From NCBI RefSeq assembly GCF_014805685.1, contig NC_060909.1, forward strand, positions 5,235,292 to 5,299,291: 64,000 nt of DNA, read 5' to 3'. The notes below the pieces were generated by a model that made no database searches, was not told where the DNA came from, and was given only the letters and a program-made list of their open reading frames with translations. A program made the translations under genes and the position numbers. Of the stretch, positions 11,300 through 22,179 are shown one piece after another (the stretch's first letter is position 1; every line of letters begins with the position of its first letter). The DNA is from Silurus meridionalis (Eukaryota > Chordata > Actinopteri > Siluriformes > Siluridae).

Positions 11300-11590
11300 T
11301 GCAAGGCGTTTTAATGCCCAGTGCCTCAGGGATCACTCTTGGGCCCGCTCCACTTTCGTTCATGCCGGCCTTGCGTGTTAATGAGATAATTAAACGTGGC
11401 GTCCCTCTTCCTGTTATATTTCAACATCCCCCGCCCTCGGACAGCAGGATCAGGCCAGGCCTTTGAAATGGATACGCTATCAGTTCCCAGCCGAGGCCCA
11501 TGGCCTAACCGGCCCCCAGTGTTCCGGGACAGGAGACCCTGCGCTGATGAGCTCTGAGCCCTAGCAATCCATCATTCAGCGAGATTTGTA
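11300..11590. promoter_or_regulatory. Candidate conserved non-coding element
   Basis: A non-repetitive, relatively GC-rich island in an AT-rich setting, with GAGATAATTAAA (about 11381) and blocks such as AGGCCCATGGCCTAACCGG (about 11494). It has no sustained open frame with gene-like composition. The enhancer call rests on texture and location only. Confidence 0.3.
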
Positions 11591-12195
11591 CAAATCCGAA
11601 CGTGAAATAAAATATCAAAGACTTCAAATAGGCATGTTTTTTTTTTTTTTTTTACGGTCTTGTACCATTTTTTTTGTTGTTTTTTTCCTCGAATTTCATG
11701 GCACGAGTTTAATCATCAAAAACGAACGCCGACGCCTGGTCGTGTTACTTCTTTGGAATGCTCAATCATACTTGAAATAAGCCTATCCGTACAGGTCTGA
11801 AATGAAATGCCGGTGATGACTAGGTGCTAGAATGATGTTGCATTAATTAGTTCATTTTCCAGATCAGCGGACATGTGCGGAGAATGCCTTTTTCAACCTC
11901 TAGGTGATTCGCAGGGGAGAATAAAATAATACAATTAAATAATAAATAAATAAATAAATCCTTGTATAGCAGACTAGAGTGGATGTACAGTCTGGGGTGG
12001 AGCCGAAAATCTTGAGGATTTTTTCTGAAATCTAAATGGCATGGATAGCAATTATATAATAATAATTATAATAATAATAATAATAATAGGTAGTAGTATT
12101 TAATGTATTTCCTAAACTTTAATTTGGAAGCTGTTCTACTAAAATGCACTATTTACGCTTGACATATTACGTTCCCAGAAATGCAAGTTTTATAT

Positions 12196-12237
12196 GTGTG
12201 TGTGTGTGTGTGTGTGCGTGTGTGTGTGTGTGTGTGT
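12196..12237. repeat. (TG)n microsatellite
   Basis: A TG tract of about 42 bp with one GC interruption. Confidence 0.95.
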
Positions 12238-12324
12238 TTTCTGGAATGGTAGTGTCTTAATTACGCATCCTGTTTACATCCTACTGCGTTTCGTTTCGGC
12301 ACGTAGCACACTTGAATTCAGCCT

Positions 12325-12457
<133 letters not shown>

Positions 12458-12769
12458 TGTTCCCTCCTCCAGCCTCTACCCCTCAACCCTCAGTCTGCCC
12501 CCTCTGTAGTTATGGCACTTACAGGGTCAACTCATGTACCATAACCCCCCCTTTTTACACAGACTGTCCTAACCACAACCCTAACCCTAACGTTCATACT
12601 CTCTGTAGGATAATTCACGCAGCCATAAATAACCGTACATGCCAACTTTTACATCTCCATCAAGCTGGCATGCCAGAGCTGCTTCGCATTTTTACTGTCA
12701 TGCATTACAAGAGTTACAAGAGCCATTCTCTGTGTAATGGTGGAACCCGGACATGTCTGATCTAGGAGA

Positions 12770-12800
12770 GAGGGAGAGAGAGAGAAAGAGAGAGAGAGAG
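12770..12800. repeat. (GA)n tract
   Basis: A short, interrupted GA-rich tract. Confidence 0.85.
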
Positions 12801-13025
12801 TGCAAGCGCTTGTGATTACACTGGGAAAATGGTCCACTCTTTTTGCATTCCTTTTTCCTTTTAATCTTCTCCTCATCTTCCACCTCTTGAACTTTCGCCT
12901 TGTTATGGTCGTGTCTACATTCATAGCATTCGTTCCTTATTTTGAGAAGTTTGCACACACACACACACTGTTTTTCGGCACCTGTTAAGGATGCACTTAT
13001 AATGTTACAGTGCTCTGTGTGTGTT

Positions 13026-13027
<2 letters not shown>

Positions 13028-13081
<54 letters not shown>
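13028..13081. repeat. (GT)n microsatellite
   Basis: A perfect GT tract of about 53 bp. An inverted AC tract lies 160 bp away (13241-13273). Confidence 0.95.
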
Positions 13082-13083
<2 letters not shown>

Positions 13084-13237
13084 ATCAGTGTGTTTGAGGG
13101 CGGTGCCGCTATCCACGAAGGCCTCTGATTGCTGTTTTTTGTATCGCATCGTTAGCTGAGAAGGTTCTCGTGTTTACCAGTGCAGGCAAAACACTGTGGA
13201 CATTAATGTGTCCTGCCATGGTTTATGAGCCATTCAG

Positions 13238-13240
<3 letters not shown>

Positions 13241-13273
<33 letters not shown>
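13241..13273. repeat. (AC)n microsatellite
   Basis: A perfect AC tract of about 33 bp. Confidence 0.95.
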
Positions 13274-13275
<2 letters not shown>

Positions 13276-13369
13276 AAACTCAGGAAGGGATCACAAGCAC
13301 ACACGCCCTAACCCACTCACCCTCTTTGGGCTTTTTTTTTAAATAAATATCTCTCTCTTCGTCTCTGTA

Positions 13370-13690
13370 GAATTAGCGGCGGCCATGTTTGATTTGATTC
13401 AGTGGATTAAAGGCTCATTAGGTTTCTCTGCAAGTCAACGTGTCCTTAATGCAACCTACACACACCATTTTATTTCTTTATAAGTAAAAAAAAGCGATAC
13501 CGTAGAGGAAAAACGCAGCCAATTCCCTGTACCTGTGTCGCAGGCCCTTAGTATTCGTTAATGTAAAGTGATTGAGCAGAGATGATAACGGGTGCAGGGA
13601 AGATGACATGCACTCGAAATGGAGGAATTAGAGATATAACAGCATCAGTCCGCGATGCCGCAGAGAACCTCTTCACTCTGCAGTGGGTGA
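13370..13690. promoter_or_regulatory. Candidate conserved non-coding element
   Basis: A high-complexity island with homeodomain-type cores (GAATTAGCGG, GGATTAAAGGC, CTCATTAGG) and a GATGATAACGGG word. It has no SINE or TIR hallmark. An enhancer is inferred from texture and its position in a tshz3 intron. Confidence 0.35.
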
Positions 13691-14330
13691 CATTTTCATA
13701 CGATCTGACTCGCACTCTGCTCTAGAGCTCTCTCTCTCTTTCTTTCTTTTTTTTCTATTTTCCTCACTGCTTTCTCTCTCTTCTCTCTCTTTTCCTTATG
13801 TGTTTCCATTATAGATTTGGAAGACTTCCCAGTGTACCATATGCATTATCTAAAGGTGGTTTGTTTAAAATTAGTTTAAAAATAAATGTACAGAAGTGAT
13901 TTATTCAGTTCAGCGTTAAACATTAAAAAAGTGTTAAAGGAGGAAAGAAATAATAAAAATGAATTAAATAACATGTTCGTAGCCAATCAGGCACTTCTAC
14001 AGTTTTGCTATGATATTTGCGATCGATCTAAAAGAAAAATATTCAATAATAATCAAATAATTATAAGTGACACACTGAAAAACACTGGACAGTCCTTGTT
14101 GCCGTTATTAACCATCTTTTCACAACGACAGACTATAGTTATATTGTTGCTTGTTAGGAATTCGGAGGTAAATTAGCATATTCGAAGCAAGTACTAATGT
14201 GATCATGTCCTCCAATAAAACCCAGGCGACCTCCTGAAGCGAATATCTGGCCACCTGTCTCCTGGACCCTTAATGTGCACCATTATAATCAGAACGGCAT
14301 AACTGACCCCAGACCTGTATCCAAGGGCAC
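13691..14330. other. Intronic stretch, nothing recognised
   Basis: A CT-rich patch (13720-13795), then AT-rich unique-looking DNA. The open frame at 13886-14176 has no recognisable domain and no splice or composition support. Confidence 0.5.

Positions 14331-14331
<1 letters not shown>

Positions 14332-14357
<26 letters not shown>
14332..14357. repeat. (GT)n microsatellite
   Basis: A short GT tract followed by TATGTGCATGTGCATGTCC. Confidence 0.9.
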
Positions 14358-14363
<6 letters not shown>

Positions 14364-14439
14364 ATGTGCATGTCCATGTCTCTTTACTGTCTCCATCAGG
14401 TTGCTTATTTCTCAGGGCAGGGGGGTTGAATAGGAAGGA

Positions 14440-14640
14440 GGGGAGGGTTGTTCGGCTTCACATCAGTTTTTATTAGCTTAATAAATCACCTTTGTTGTCA
14501 ATCAAGGCACGGAGAATAATTGGATATGGTTGAAGCCTTGCGTGATGGATTATAAATCATTCCAGATTAAATTAAAAGATAATGCACAAACTTAATGGTT
14601 TGTGTTTTGCAGTCTAAATTGCCTCGGAGCACTGCTGCTT
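14440..14640. promoter_or_regulatory. Candidate conserved non-coding element with PBX/MEIS-like word
   Basis: A dense homeodomain-type region (TATTAGCTTAATAAATCACC, AATAATTGG, GATTATAAATCATT). It carries the 14-mer TGTCAATCAAGGCA at 14496-14509, an exact repeat of 2455-2468, containing a PBX-like TGATTGACA core on the minus strand. A SOX/TCF-like CCTTTGTTG lies directly upstream (14489-14497). The motifs are seen; function is inferred. Confidence 0.45.
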
Positions 14641-14699
14641 TGCCGCTTTATTGCACGCCGTTTTTCTCCCCTCTAAAACCCAATGCGTTTTTTAGCCTT

Positions 14700-15640
14700 T
14701 TATTGCCCCGGCACAGCCGGTTTCGACTCCGAGGCTGCAACAGCTTCGGCTACGTATCATATCGTTTTCTTCATTTCCTGCGTCGTGTGTGTTTGGGCGG
14801 CCGTTCGGGAGCGTAAGTGCAGGCTTTTGTTTGTGCGCATAATCGTATTTAGATTATGTGTCTGGTTTGATGTCCAGCCTGTAGCTCAGAAACGGCCCGA
14901 TTGAACGAAGCAGAAGCAATATCATAGGCAATCAGGCCCTCTCGGATAGTCCATTCCGAGCTCGGCCCTGTCTGGCAGCCGTATCAAAATAAAGCAACTC
15001 TCTTTCTGTTTGCCAGCTCAAACGTGCCCAGATTAACCCTGACATCCTCAACAAGCCCGCCTCGCCTCTCAGGAAGAGGGAAAAAAAAAGAGAGCTAGAG
15101 GAGAAAGGAGAGAGAGAGACGAGCCAATCACTAGAAGAGGGAGAGCAAGATCGAGAGCGAGGCTATATCTTGTGCATTAGTGGCGCCCGCCACCACGTCC
15201 GATCGTGCCACGCCATTATCATAATCGTCCGGCGGACATGACGGGACGCTGAAGCGATGATGTCGTTTTATTTGCGGGCACCGACCCTCTTTTCGGCCCC
15301 GCAGCGACCCACGGTGCCCCCACCTCAGCCGGGCCTGCGCCGAGCGAGTCGTGTAGGTCAAATGACATCTTTTGATCAGGGCTGTCTAAGGAGATCAGAG
15401 GAGACTGGCAGGTAATGGATATCCTGTGACATGCTCAATGAGAAGAGGCAGCAAGGCAGCGCCTAGATGACTGCAAGGCCTCCATTAGGAGCTTCTCTCT
15501 GCCTCTAGTCCTCCCTCTCTTCATCTCTCTCGCTCTCTCTCGCTTTCTTTCTGTCCTCTAACACTCTCAGATTGACGTCTCTACCTAGTACCTAAATCAG
15601 CGAGCTGCCACTGGCTAACACCCTGCATTATGGGTTGGGA
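14700..15640. promoter_or_regulatory. Candidate ultraconserved-type regulatory block
   Basis: About 0.9 kb of mostly non-repetitive, locally GC-rich sequence with two short purine-rich patches (15070-15120 and near 15135). The core at 15170-15480 is unusually complex. It contains CCATTATCATAATCGTCC (about 15212), TTTATTTGCGGGC, a TGACATCTTTTGATCAGGGC word with a TCF/LEF-like CTTTTGATC (about 15368) and GGTAATGGATATCC (about 15411). Several short open frames overlap but none resembles a gene. Multi-species alignment would decide. Confidence 0.45.
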
Positions 15641-15693
15641 AATGCCTATTATTTTGCTGCTGCTTCTACTGCTGCAAGGCCCGGAGCTCATAT

Positions 15694-15930
15694 ATATATG
15701 TGTGTGTGTGTGTGTGTGAGTGTGAGTGTGTGTTCACGACTTTTATTGTAAGATTAGCCTGTCTCTATTTCGATTCGCGTTTTTGTTTGCTCGAGACGAC
15801 TGCTTTTTCTATGTTATGTCTGCGTAGTACTGTGTTTTTGTATGTTTTTGTGCAGCCGTGTGTGTTTATATACAAGTGTTTGCATCTGGGTGTGTGTGCA
15901 TGTGTGTGTGAGAGAGTGTGTGGAAGCAGA
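15694..15930. repeat. TG-rich degenerate microsatellite region
   Basis: A TATATATATG lead-in to a TG tract at 15700-15718, then repeated TGTGTGT words over about 200 bp. Confidence 0.7.
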
Positions 15931-16031
15931 GCTAAGCGAGGCCCTGGGGATCACAGCAAGCCAGATCTGTTCTCTCCCATTACCCTGCAACCCGCTCTAA
16001 TGGGAGACTGACACAGCCCTGTGACTCGATG

Positions 16032-16033
<2 letters not shown>

Positions 16034-16113
<80 letters not shown>
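16034..16113. repeat. Compound (GT)n(GA)n microsatellite
   Basis: GT tract (16034-16064) directly joined to a GA tract (16065-16113). Confidence 0.97.
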
Positions 16114-16114
<1 letters not shown>

Positions 16115-16116
<2 letters not shown>

Positions 16117-17015
16117 ATGTATACGGGAGGAGGGATGGTGAGAAATGCAGAACGAGAAGCCATGTGCTGGATAAACATGGTGGGAGGAGCAAGAGATACA
16201 CATAGCATAATGGATAGAGGAATATCACCCACCCCACCCCCCCCCCTCTTTTACTCACACACATACGCATGCACACACATTCTGGGGATATCCCTGTGTG
16301 TATGCATGGAACTGTATGACCTCTGGTTGCCCTGCACTTAGGATTGTAACTGCTAAAAGTGACGTACATCCGACATGGGATTTTCCGAAAAACCAAACAC
16401 TGACTCATTGGACCAGATTGTACATATTTATGACACTATACACACATACACACACCAAAACCACAACACACACTCTTTGGTGTAACATGTGAAGATTTTT
16501 ATGATAAATATGACATTTGTAGATATTTTTGGGGACTTTAAATTTCATTTGAAGAGGTTGTGTCTATAATTTGTCCATGTTGTGTATGTGACGGTATAAA
16601 ATAGCAATGCTTGTGAATGTGTGTGTGTATAAGAAAAAAGAGAGAGAAAGAGAAAGAGAGAGAGAGAGAGCACATGTTCTATTATGGCTCTCTACGGCTC
16701 AATCATTCTCTTGTTCGGGAACATCTTTAATAATTGTCCCTCTTGTGGAGTGTTAATTAATTAACGGAGGCTGAGTGACCCAAGACAAAAGCGTCCAGCG
16801 CTGCAGCACAACGAAACAAAAGCAGTAGAGAGGGGCGACATCGGAACAAGCGATTCATCCAAAAAAAAGTCTATTCAGACGAATAAAGAGCCCTGGGTTT
16901 ATTTTGGTGCGAATCCTATAGGCTGGGAGGTACGTTTCAGACACATGGTGAGTGTCGGATGCTGATGCAGTTGGTTGGCTCAAAAATGTAAAAAAATCAT
17001 AAAAAATGTACTCAA

Positions 17016-17020
<5 letters not shown>
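16115..17020. other. Intronic stretch, small repeats only
   Basis: Contains AC-rich patches (16255-16280, 16440-16475) and a GA-rich tract (16637-16670). A high-complexity piece with TTAATTAATTAACGGAGGC at about 16750 may be a small regulatory element. No gene was recognised. Confidence 0.5.
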
Positions 17021-17021
<1 letters not shown>

Positions 17022-17053
<32 letters not shown>

Positions 17054-17070
17054 TAATAATAATAGCAATA
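17022..17070. repeat. (AAT)n microsatellite, interrupted
   Basis: An ATA/AAT trinucleotide tract with a few substitutions. Confidence 0.9.
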
Positions 17071-17183
17071 ATAACAATAATGGTAATGCGTGTTAATATA
17101 ATAATTATTATTATACTAAATAAATTATATATATATAATTTATAAAAACATTTTATTGTGCTTGTTAACTTTATGATAGGAAG

Positions 17184-17184
<1 letters not shown>

Positions 17185-17282
<98 letters not shown>

Positions 17283-17290
17283 TAGATAGA
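17185..17290. repeat. Compound (GATA)n(GACA)n microsatellite
   Basis: GATA units (17185-17240) switch to GACA units (17241-17280), then two GATA units. This is the classical GATA/GACA (Bkm-type) composition. Confidence 0.97.
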
Positions 17291-17291
17291 A

Positions 17292-18793
17292 TGTTGTGAA
17301 ACTAGAAATATTTTAATGTTTTCAAAATGTTCTATCTAATCAATACTTTTTATCTTATCAACAATTTTTAAATCAAATTATTGCACATTCGAGTGCAGCA
17401 ACCAATGAAAGTAGGCGGGGCTTACCACACCACACTATTAATTTAATTTATTTTATATATTCTTTCTTTTTTTTTTATTGCACCTGAAACATTTGACAAT
17501 GCTTCAAGTATGTCTTGGGTACCTTTGGAAGTTACTAAGAAGGTACCGTGAATGTACTTTGTGTTTTTTCTTTACCTCATTTACTTTCTCCTCACTTGAT
17601 AACTACCATAGTAACAATTAACATTTCCACAATATCCATCAGAAGTGAGGAATTCCGATACACTGCTCGAGCCTGATCTTCTCATGAAAACCCATCTAGA
17701 AGGTCCTGGGCTAATCCCAGAGGTGTGATCAGTGACAGAAATGCACTCGTTTAGACTTGTGCTCCTGCCTTTGCAGGTTGTGTATCTCAGCTGCTACTTT
17801 AGCTACTATTTTACAGATCATTTCATTTGCTCATGATAAGCATCCTGCTAATGCTAATGTTTTCTTCAGGAAATGAGTAGACGGTCATTAAAAAAAAAGC
17901 ATCCTAGATTGTGAATTTCAGAGCGAACTTTGCGCCAGGTTTATTAGCAGGAGAATAATTGAGGACCAAAATAATTCTCTTTGTCTTATTAGTTCGGAGC
18001 TCAGCACATCCTCTGAGGAGGGGGAACACAGGTCATGGCATGGCCCCATTTATTACTTTTACAGGAAATCCACAGTTGAAAATAAAAATCTGGAGGAAGT
18101 TGTCGTTCTCGTGTTTAAGTTTCAGTAGCTGCGAGTGAGGAGGGTTGCAGTTGGTGTAGTGCAGCGGGGAGGAAGAAGTTGCATTCTAAACAATTTCCAT
18201 GCAACACTGCAATTACAATACGAATTAAAATGCAAGCGTGAGTTTTTTGCTTAGAAAAAATTTTTACTTATAATATTTATCATATGACTTTCTTCTTATT
18301 TGAACTTCTTATCATTTGTAATTATTAATTATATTCAGCAACTAATGAACATGAAATCGGACAAAATAACATTCTTCTGAAAACAATTGAATTTAAAATG
18401 ATATATTTGGTAAAAACTATACCAAGTATAGTAAGAATGAGGGAGATAAACAATCAAAAATATACTATATTTAGCATATTTATTATAAAAAATGTTTCAT
18501 ACCTTAAATGGAACCAAACCAATATTTCAGATATTTTCAGATTTCAAACCTTTTTTTTTTTTTTTTTTATTTAAGAATTCTATATGCTTCTAAACTTCTA
18601 ATTTGATATGTGATACATGCAGGATTTTTTCTTTTTTTTGGATTCTGGATTTTAATAAATCTTTCATGTAAAAACCTCTTATTAAATTTTATGTTGAAAC
18701 AAAAAAAAATGTTTTTATTGAATATTATTATTATTAGTTAATGAACACCTGCAGGTTCTTTTCTTTGAGCAAATGGGATGTATATGATGATAC

Positions 18794-18795
<2 letters not shown>
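17292..18795. other. Intronic stretch, possible small regulatory island
   Basis: Mostly AT-rich and unique-looking. About 17925-18200 is more complex (GAGGAGGGGGAACACAGGTC, CCCCATTTATTACTTTTACA) and could be regulatory. Poly-T runs lie at 18550-18569. No gene was recognised. Confidence 0.5.

Positions 18796-18855
<60 letters not shown>
18796..18855. repeat. (GT)n microsatellite
   Basis: A perfect GT tract of about 60 bp. Confidence 0.97.
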
Positions 18856-18856
<1 letters not shown>

Positions 18857-19449
18857 ACCCTTATATTTTATGCTGTGGTGTTTCGCCCTTGAGGTTGAAA
18901 TATTTCGGCGATGCGCTCCAAAAAGCACATGTAACATTTTGATTGGAAATCGTTTGGCGATGCGATCAGGCTGAAACCACGACAACGCCAACAAAAGTGT
19001 TTTTAAACGCAGCCTGTATGATATACGACCGAAGTCTGCGATGATCCAATAATATTGTTTTTACACGATTATTTTAACAGTTGGCGATGGCTTTGTTTGC
19101 TAAATCAGTTCAGGGTTAAGCAGAGGATCATGAGCTTTATCATGATCTGTCTTTCTCTCTATCTCTCTTCCTTTCTTTCTCTCTTTTTTTTCTCCCTCTT
19201 TTTTTCCCTCGAACCCTAAATGCGTGCATTGATTTTGGAAACGCAAATCTACCCATCTCAGAAAGTTAAAGATTGAAATCCATATATGTGCAGAGGAAGC
19301 TGTCGTCTTGCGTGGCTTCGAGCTTTAGCGCGAGTGTTAAGGAGCATGGTGAGGGAAGCAGTGCTCTCCAGAGTGGTTACCGGTTGTCATGCACTAGCAG
19401 AGAGCGGGGGTGTGTAAACACACACACACACACATACACACACACACAT

Positions 19450-19960
19450 GCACGCAGACTGTCAGAGCCTCTCCCGCTGAGTGGCATGAGCTGGCGATTA
19501 GTTGTGCTAGCGTCTATGTTTACCCGCTCTGTGTTCAGCGGCTGCCGCTGCACCTCCTCGGCTCTCTCTCTCCTCTAATCCGGGCTGCCTTCTCTCTCGC
19601 TCGCTGTCGTCTGTCATCACTCGCTCCTCGAATACTCGAAACGCTCACCGATTTTTTCCCGCCTGCCGGGGCGAACCCCTTTCACACGTTTCCTATACAG
19701 AGTCGAGTGGAAAGCGAGAACGGCCAGCCTCCTGCTAAGCGTGTTGGGACAATTAGGGGGAAAAGTACATGTTGTTACACAGCGGCTGGCCCTGTAGCCC
19801 ATGTAATTAGCACTCACGACGCACCATGCGGTGTGTAAACAAGATCGGAGTAATTCCATAGGTAATAAGGCTGTCGTTTAATACACTACAAGGCCTCTCT
19901 TTCATAGGCTTGGGCACTTTTGAAGTGTGGACTGGTCTCGGCCCTCACTTTCCACTCGTC
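19450..19960. promoter_or_regulatory. Candidate conserved non-coding block
   Basis: About 0.5 kb of high-complexity sequence with many CG dinucleotides and blocks such as GACAATTAGGGGGAAAAGTA (about 19748) and CATGTAATTAGCACTCACGA (about 19800). It contains only a CT-rich patch (19563-19615). The overlapping open frames on both strands lack any recognisable domain. An enhancer is preferred over an exon, but an unrecognised non-coding transcript cannot be excluded. Confidence 0.4.
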
Positions 19961-19984
19961 TCTCATGTTCCCTCTCTCGTTCTG

Positions 19985-20021
<37 letters not shown>

Positions 20022-20157
20022 GTCTGTCTGTCTTTTCCTTCTCTGAAAGGAGCCTCCATCCGTCAGAGGGCCTGGTCGATGGGCGTCTTGCTGGGATCGA
20101 TGGCGCGCCTGTCCGCTCTCTCTTTCCAGCTCATGGCCCCTATCCCACCCCAGTGCT

Positions 20158-20192
20158 ACACACACACACACACATACACACACACACACAAC
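20158..20192. repeat. (AC)n microsatellite
   Basis: An AC tract with small interruptions. A CT tract lies upstream (about 19980-20031). Confidence 0.9.
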
Positions 20193-20277
20193 ACACAAGC
20201 TCTCTCGCACATACACATCGAGATCCACACAAACTCTCCTGGCCTCCTCACCAATTTGTCTGTGTGCGTCAAATCGC

Positions 20278-20600
20278 AATAATTAAGCATTATTGATCTC
20301 AGATTCAATTAACTTCATTAACGCGGGCCATGATAGCCGGAGAGGAGAAGAAAGAAGGAGAAGAGAATAGCAAGAGAGAGAGCGGGAGAGAGAGGAAGGA
20401 GAAAGAGATATGCGCTATCTCTCGTTCTCCAGCCGCACACAGACAGCCTGTCTGCTTAAGGCTACAAACCATTTTCCCCCTAATGATATCACGTTGCAGA
20501 TAGTGCCACATTAGAAGAGAGATACCTCCCATTATAAATGTGGGCTTTGGGGGGCTATATATAGCAGATTTAATTACCAAGTAGTTCACTTGCTCGTCCT
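20278..20600. promoter_or_regulatory. Candidate conserved non-coding element
   Basis: Two homeodomain-rich segments flank a purine-rich patch (20338-20410). The first is 20278-20325 (AATTAAGCATTATTGATC, CAATTAACTTCATTAACGC). The second is 20455-20590 (CCCCCTAATGATATCACG, CCCATTATAAATGTGGGC, ATTTAATTACC). Function is inferred. Confidence 0.4.
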
Positions 20601-21037
20601 GTCCTTCTCATTCACACGCCCAGAAGTATTCGGTGGATTGCGGAAGCCTACACATATCTTACAGAGATACTTCACCATGATCTAAGCCCTGTGTCATGAA
20701 CACACTGCAGGATCAGAGCCGAGGTTAAGAGTTTGACTGCATCAAATGTGTCGGAGTTCAATGGGACTCATGTGTACCGCATGTACATGGCGAACCTTAC
20801 TGGTATACTGGTATACAATGCAAATACAATACATTCTTTTGCAGTCCATCAAATCCCACTTGCTGTGCTGTGATGAAGTAGGAGTTTGGGGGAAATTGTT
20901 AAGAAAGAAAAATAAAAGTGCTTTATATTCGTCACATCTACTTCTTTCTTCCAACATCTCAATGATGTTAGGAGCTTGGGTCAGAATGTAGAGTCAGCTA
21001 TAATACAGTGCTCCTGGAGCAATTAAAGTTTAAACCT

Positions 21038-21127
21038 TAATCAGGCGCCCCAAGAGTGGCAGCTTGGCGATCAGCAACTTTCTGATCAGTTACCCAGAGC
21101 AGTAACCACTGAGCTACCATCTCCCCA
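21038..21127 (-). mobile_element. SINE family A head fragment
   Basis: A minus-strand fragment: CAAGAGTGGCAGCTTGGCGA (core) followed by the head (GTAACCACTGAGCTACCATC), which matches the head regions of the other family A copies. The tail is missing. Confidence 0.65.
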
Positions 21128-21229
21128 TAACAGCACATCAGCAAACATGCTAGATTTTGACATTAGGTTTTGTTCAATCAGTTATTCGGTTATTAGTAAG
21201 TTAGTTATTTAGTCATTATTGCACTTCTC

Positions 21230-21655
21230 CTTCTTCTTTTTCTTTCGGCTTCTCTCATTAGGAGTCGCCACAGCGTATCATCCGTCTCCATACCCCCTGT
21301 AGAGTACCTTTCACACCAACTACCTGCATGTCTTCCCTCACCACATCCATAAACCTCCTCCTTGGCCTTCCTCTTTTCCTCCTTCCTGGTGGCTCCATAC
21401 TCAGCATTCTCCTACCGATATACCCCATGTCCCTCCTCTGCACATGTCCAAATCATCTCAATCTCACCTCCCTCACCTTGGCTCCAAAACATTCTACATG
21501 CGCTGTGCCTCTAATAAACTCATTTCTAATCCTGTCCATCGTCGTCACTCCCAACACAATACCCAATGCCACTGTCTCTAAACCATACAACATCACAGGT
21601 CTCACCACAGTCCTATAAACTTTCCCTTTCACTCTTGCAGATACTCTTCTATCAC
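21230..21655 (-). pseudogene. RTE-like LINE, 3' end of reverse-transcriptase ORF, truncated
   Basis: On the minus strand the frame encodes the C-terminal part of a non-LTR retrotransposon polyprotein. Key blocks are YGLET, RNEFIRG, WFGHV, RRDMGYIGRRML and KRGRPRRRFMDVV, characteristic of RTE-type reverse transcriptases just before the stop near 21258. Such proteins copy LINE RNA into the genome. The N-terminal endonuclease and most of the RT domain are absent, which is typical 5' truncation. The 3' untranslated end includes GGAGTCGCCACAGCG (reading of the + strand at 21261-21275). It is in the opposite orientation to tshz3 and surely inactive. Confidence 0.75.
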
Positions 21656-21875
21656 ATCATTATTGCACATATTCTGTTAAATTTTCTATCTCAGAATGTC
21701 CTCATATCTCGTATGTTTGATAGTAAAACTGGATTTGAGTGGCTAAATGTCTGGGGATTGGAGCTGTTCATTATTAGGGTTATTTTGATTTAAATAAAAA
21801 AATGGAAAAGATGAACGTAAAAATTATTTCTTATCTTATCTATTTAATCTACATATACCATCAATTAGGTAAACT

Positions 21876-22072
21876 GGTAGCCCAGTGATTGAGACCTTGA
21901 ACTTCTGATTAGAAGGTCAGAGGGGGGTGAGTTCAAATTCCAGAAACAACAAGCTGCCACTCATGGGCTCTTGTGCGAGGCCTTAACCCTCAACTGCTTA
22001 GTTGTATCAAATGAGATAACTGTAAGTTGCTCTGGATACGGGTGTCTGTCAAATGGCTTAAATTTAAATGAA
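21876..22072 (+). mobile_element. tRNA-derived SINE (family A)
   Basis: A nearly full-length + strand copy: head GGTAGCCCAGTGATTGAGAC (A box region), GTGAGTTCAAATTCC (B box), AAGCTGCCACTCATGGGCTC core, AAGTTGCTCTGGATACGGGT and an AAATTTAAATGA tail. Confidence 0.8.
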
Positions 22073-22179
22073 GGTTCTGCTGATATCATTACTTCTTAAA
22101 ATAAAATCAGATTTCAGTCAACATGCGTCTTCTCCATATGGCCATCATCAAATATGAAGGACTTTAGTCATTTCCAATA

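Noticed and set aside
12568..12592. CCCTAA-like words suggesting an interstitial telomeric repeat
   Set aside because: Only about two and a half units, similar to a stray copy near 32040. Below what would support a telomeric array.
16039..16408. Several 70-140 residue open frames on both strands
   Set aside because: They are driven by the compound GT/GA microsatellite, with no domain or splice context.
19410..19859. 142-residue open frame as a possible new exon
   Set aside because: It begins in a CA microsatellite, has open frames on the opposite strand as well, and shows no domain. A non-coding constrained block is more likely.
21258..21443. Minus-strand open frame as a host gene
   Set aside because: Its motifs are those of an RTE-like reverse-transcriptase C-terminus and it is 5'-truncated.
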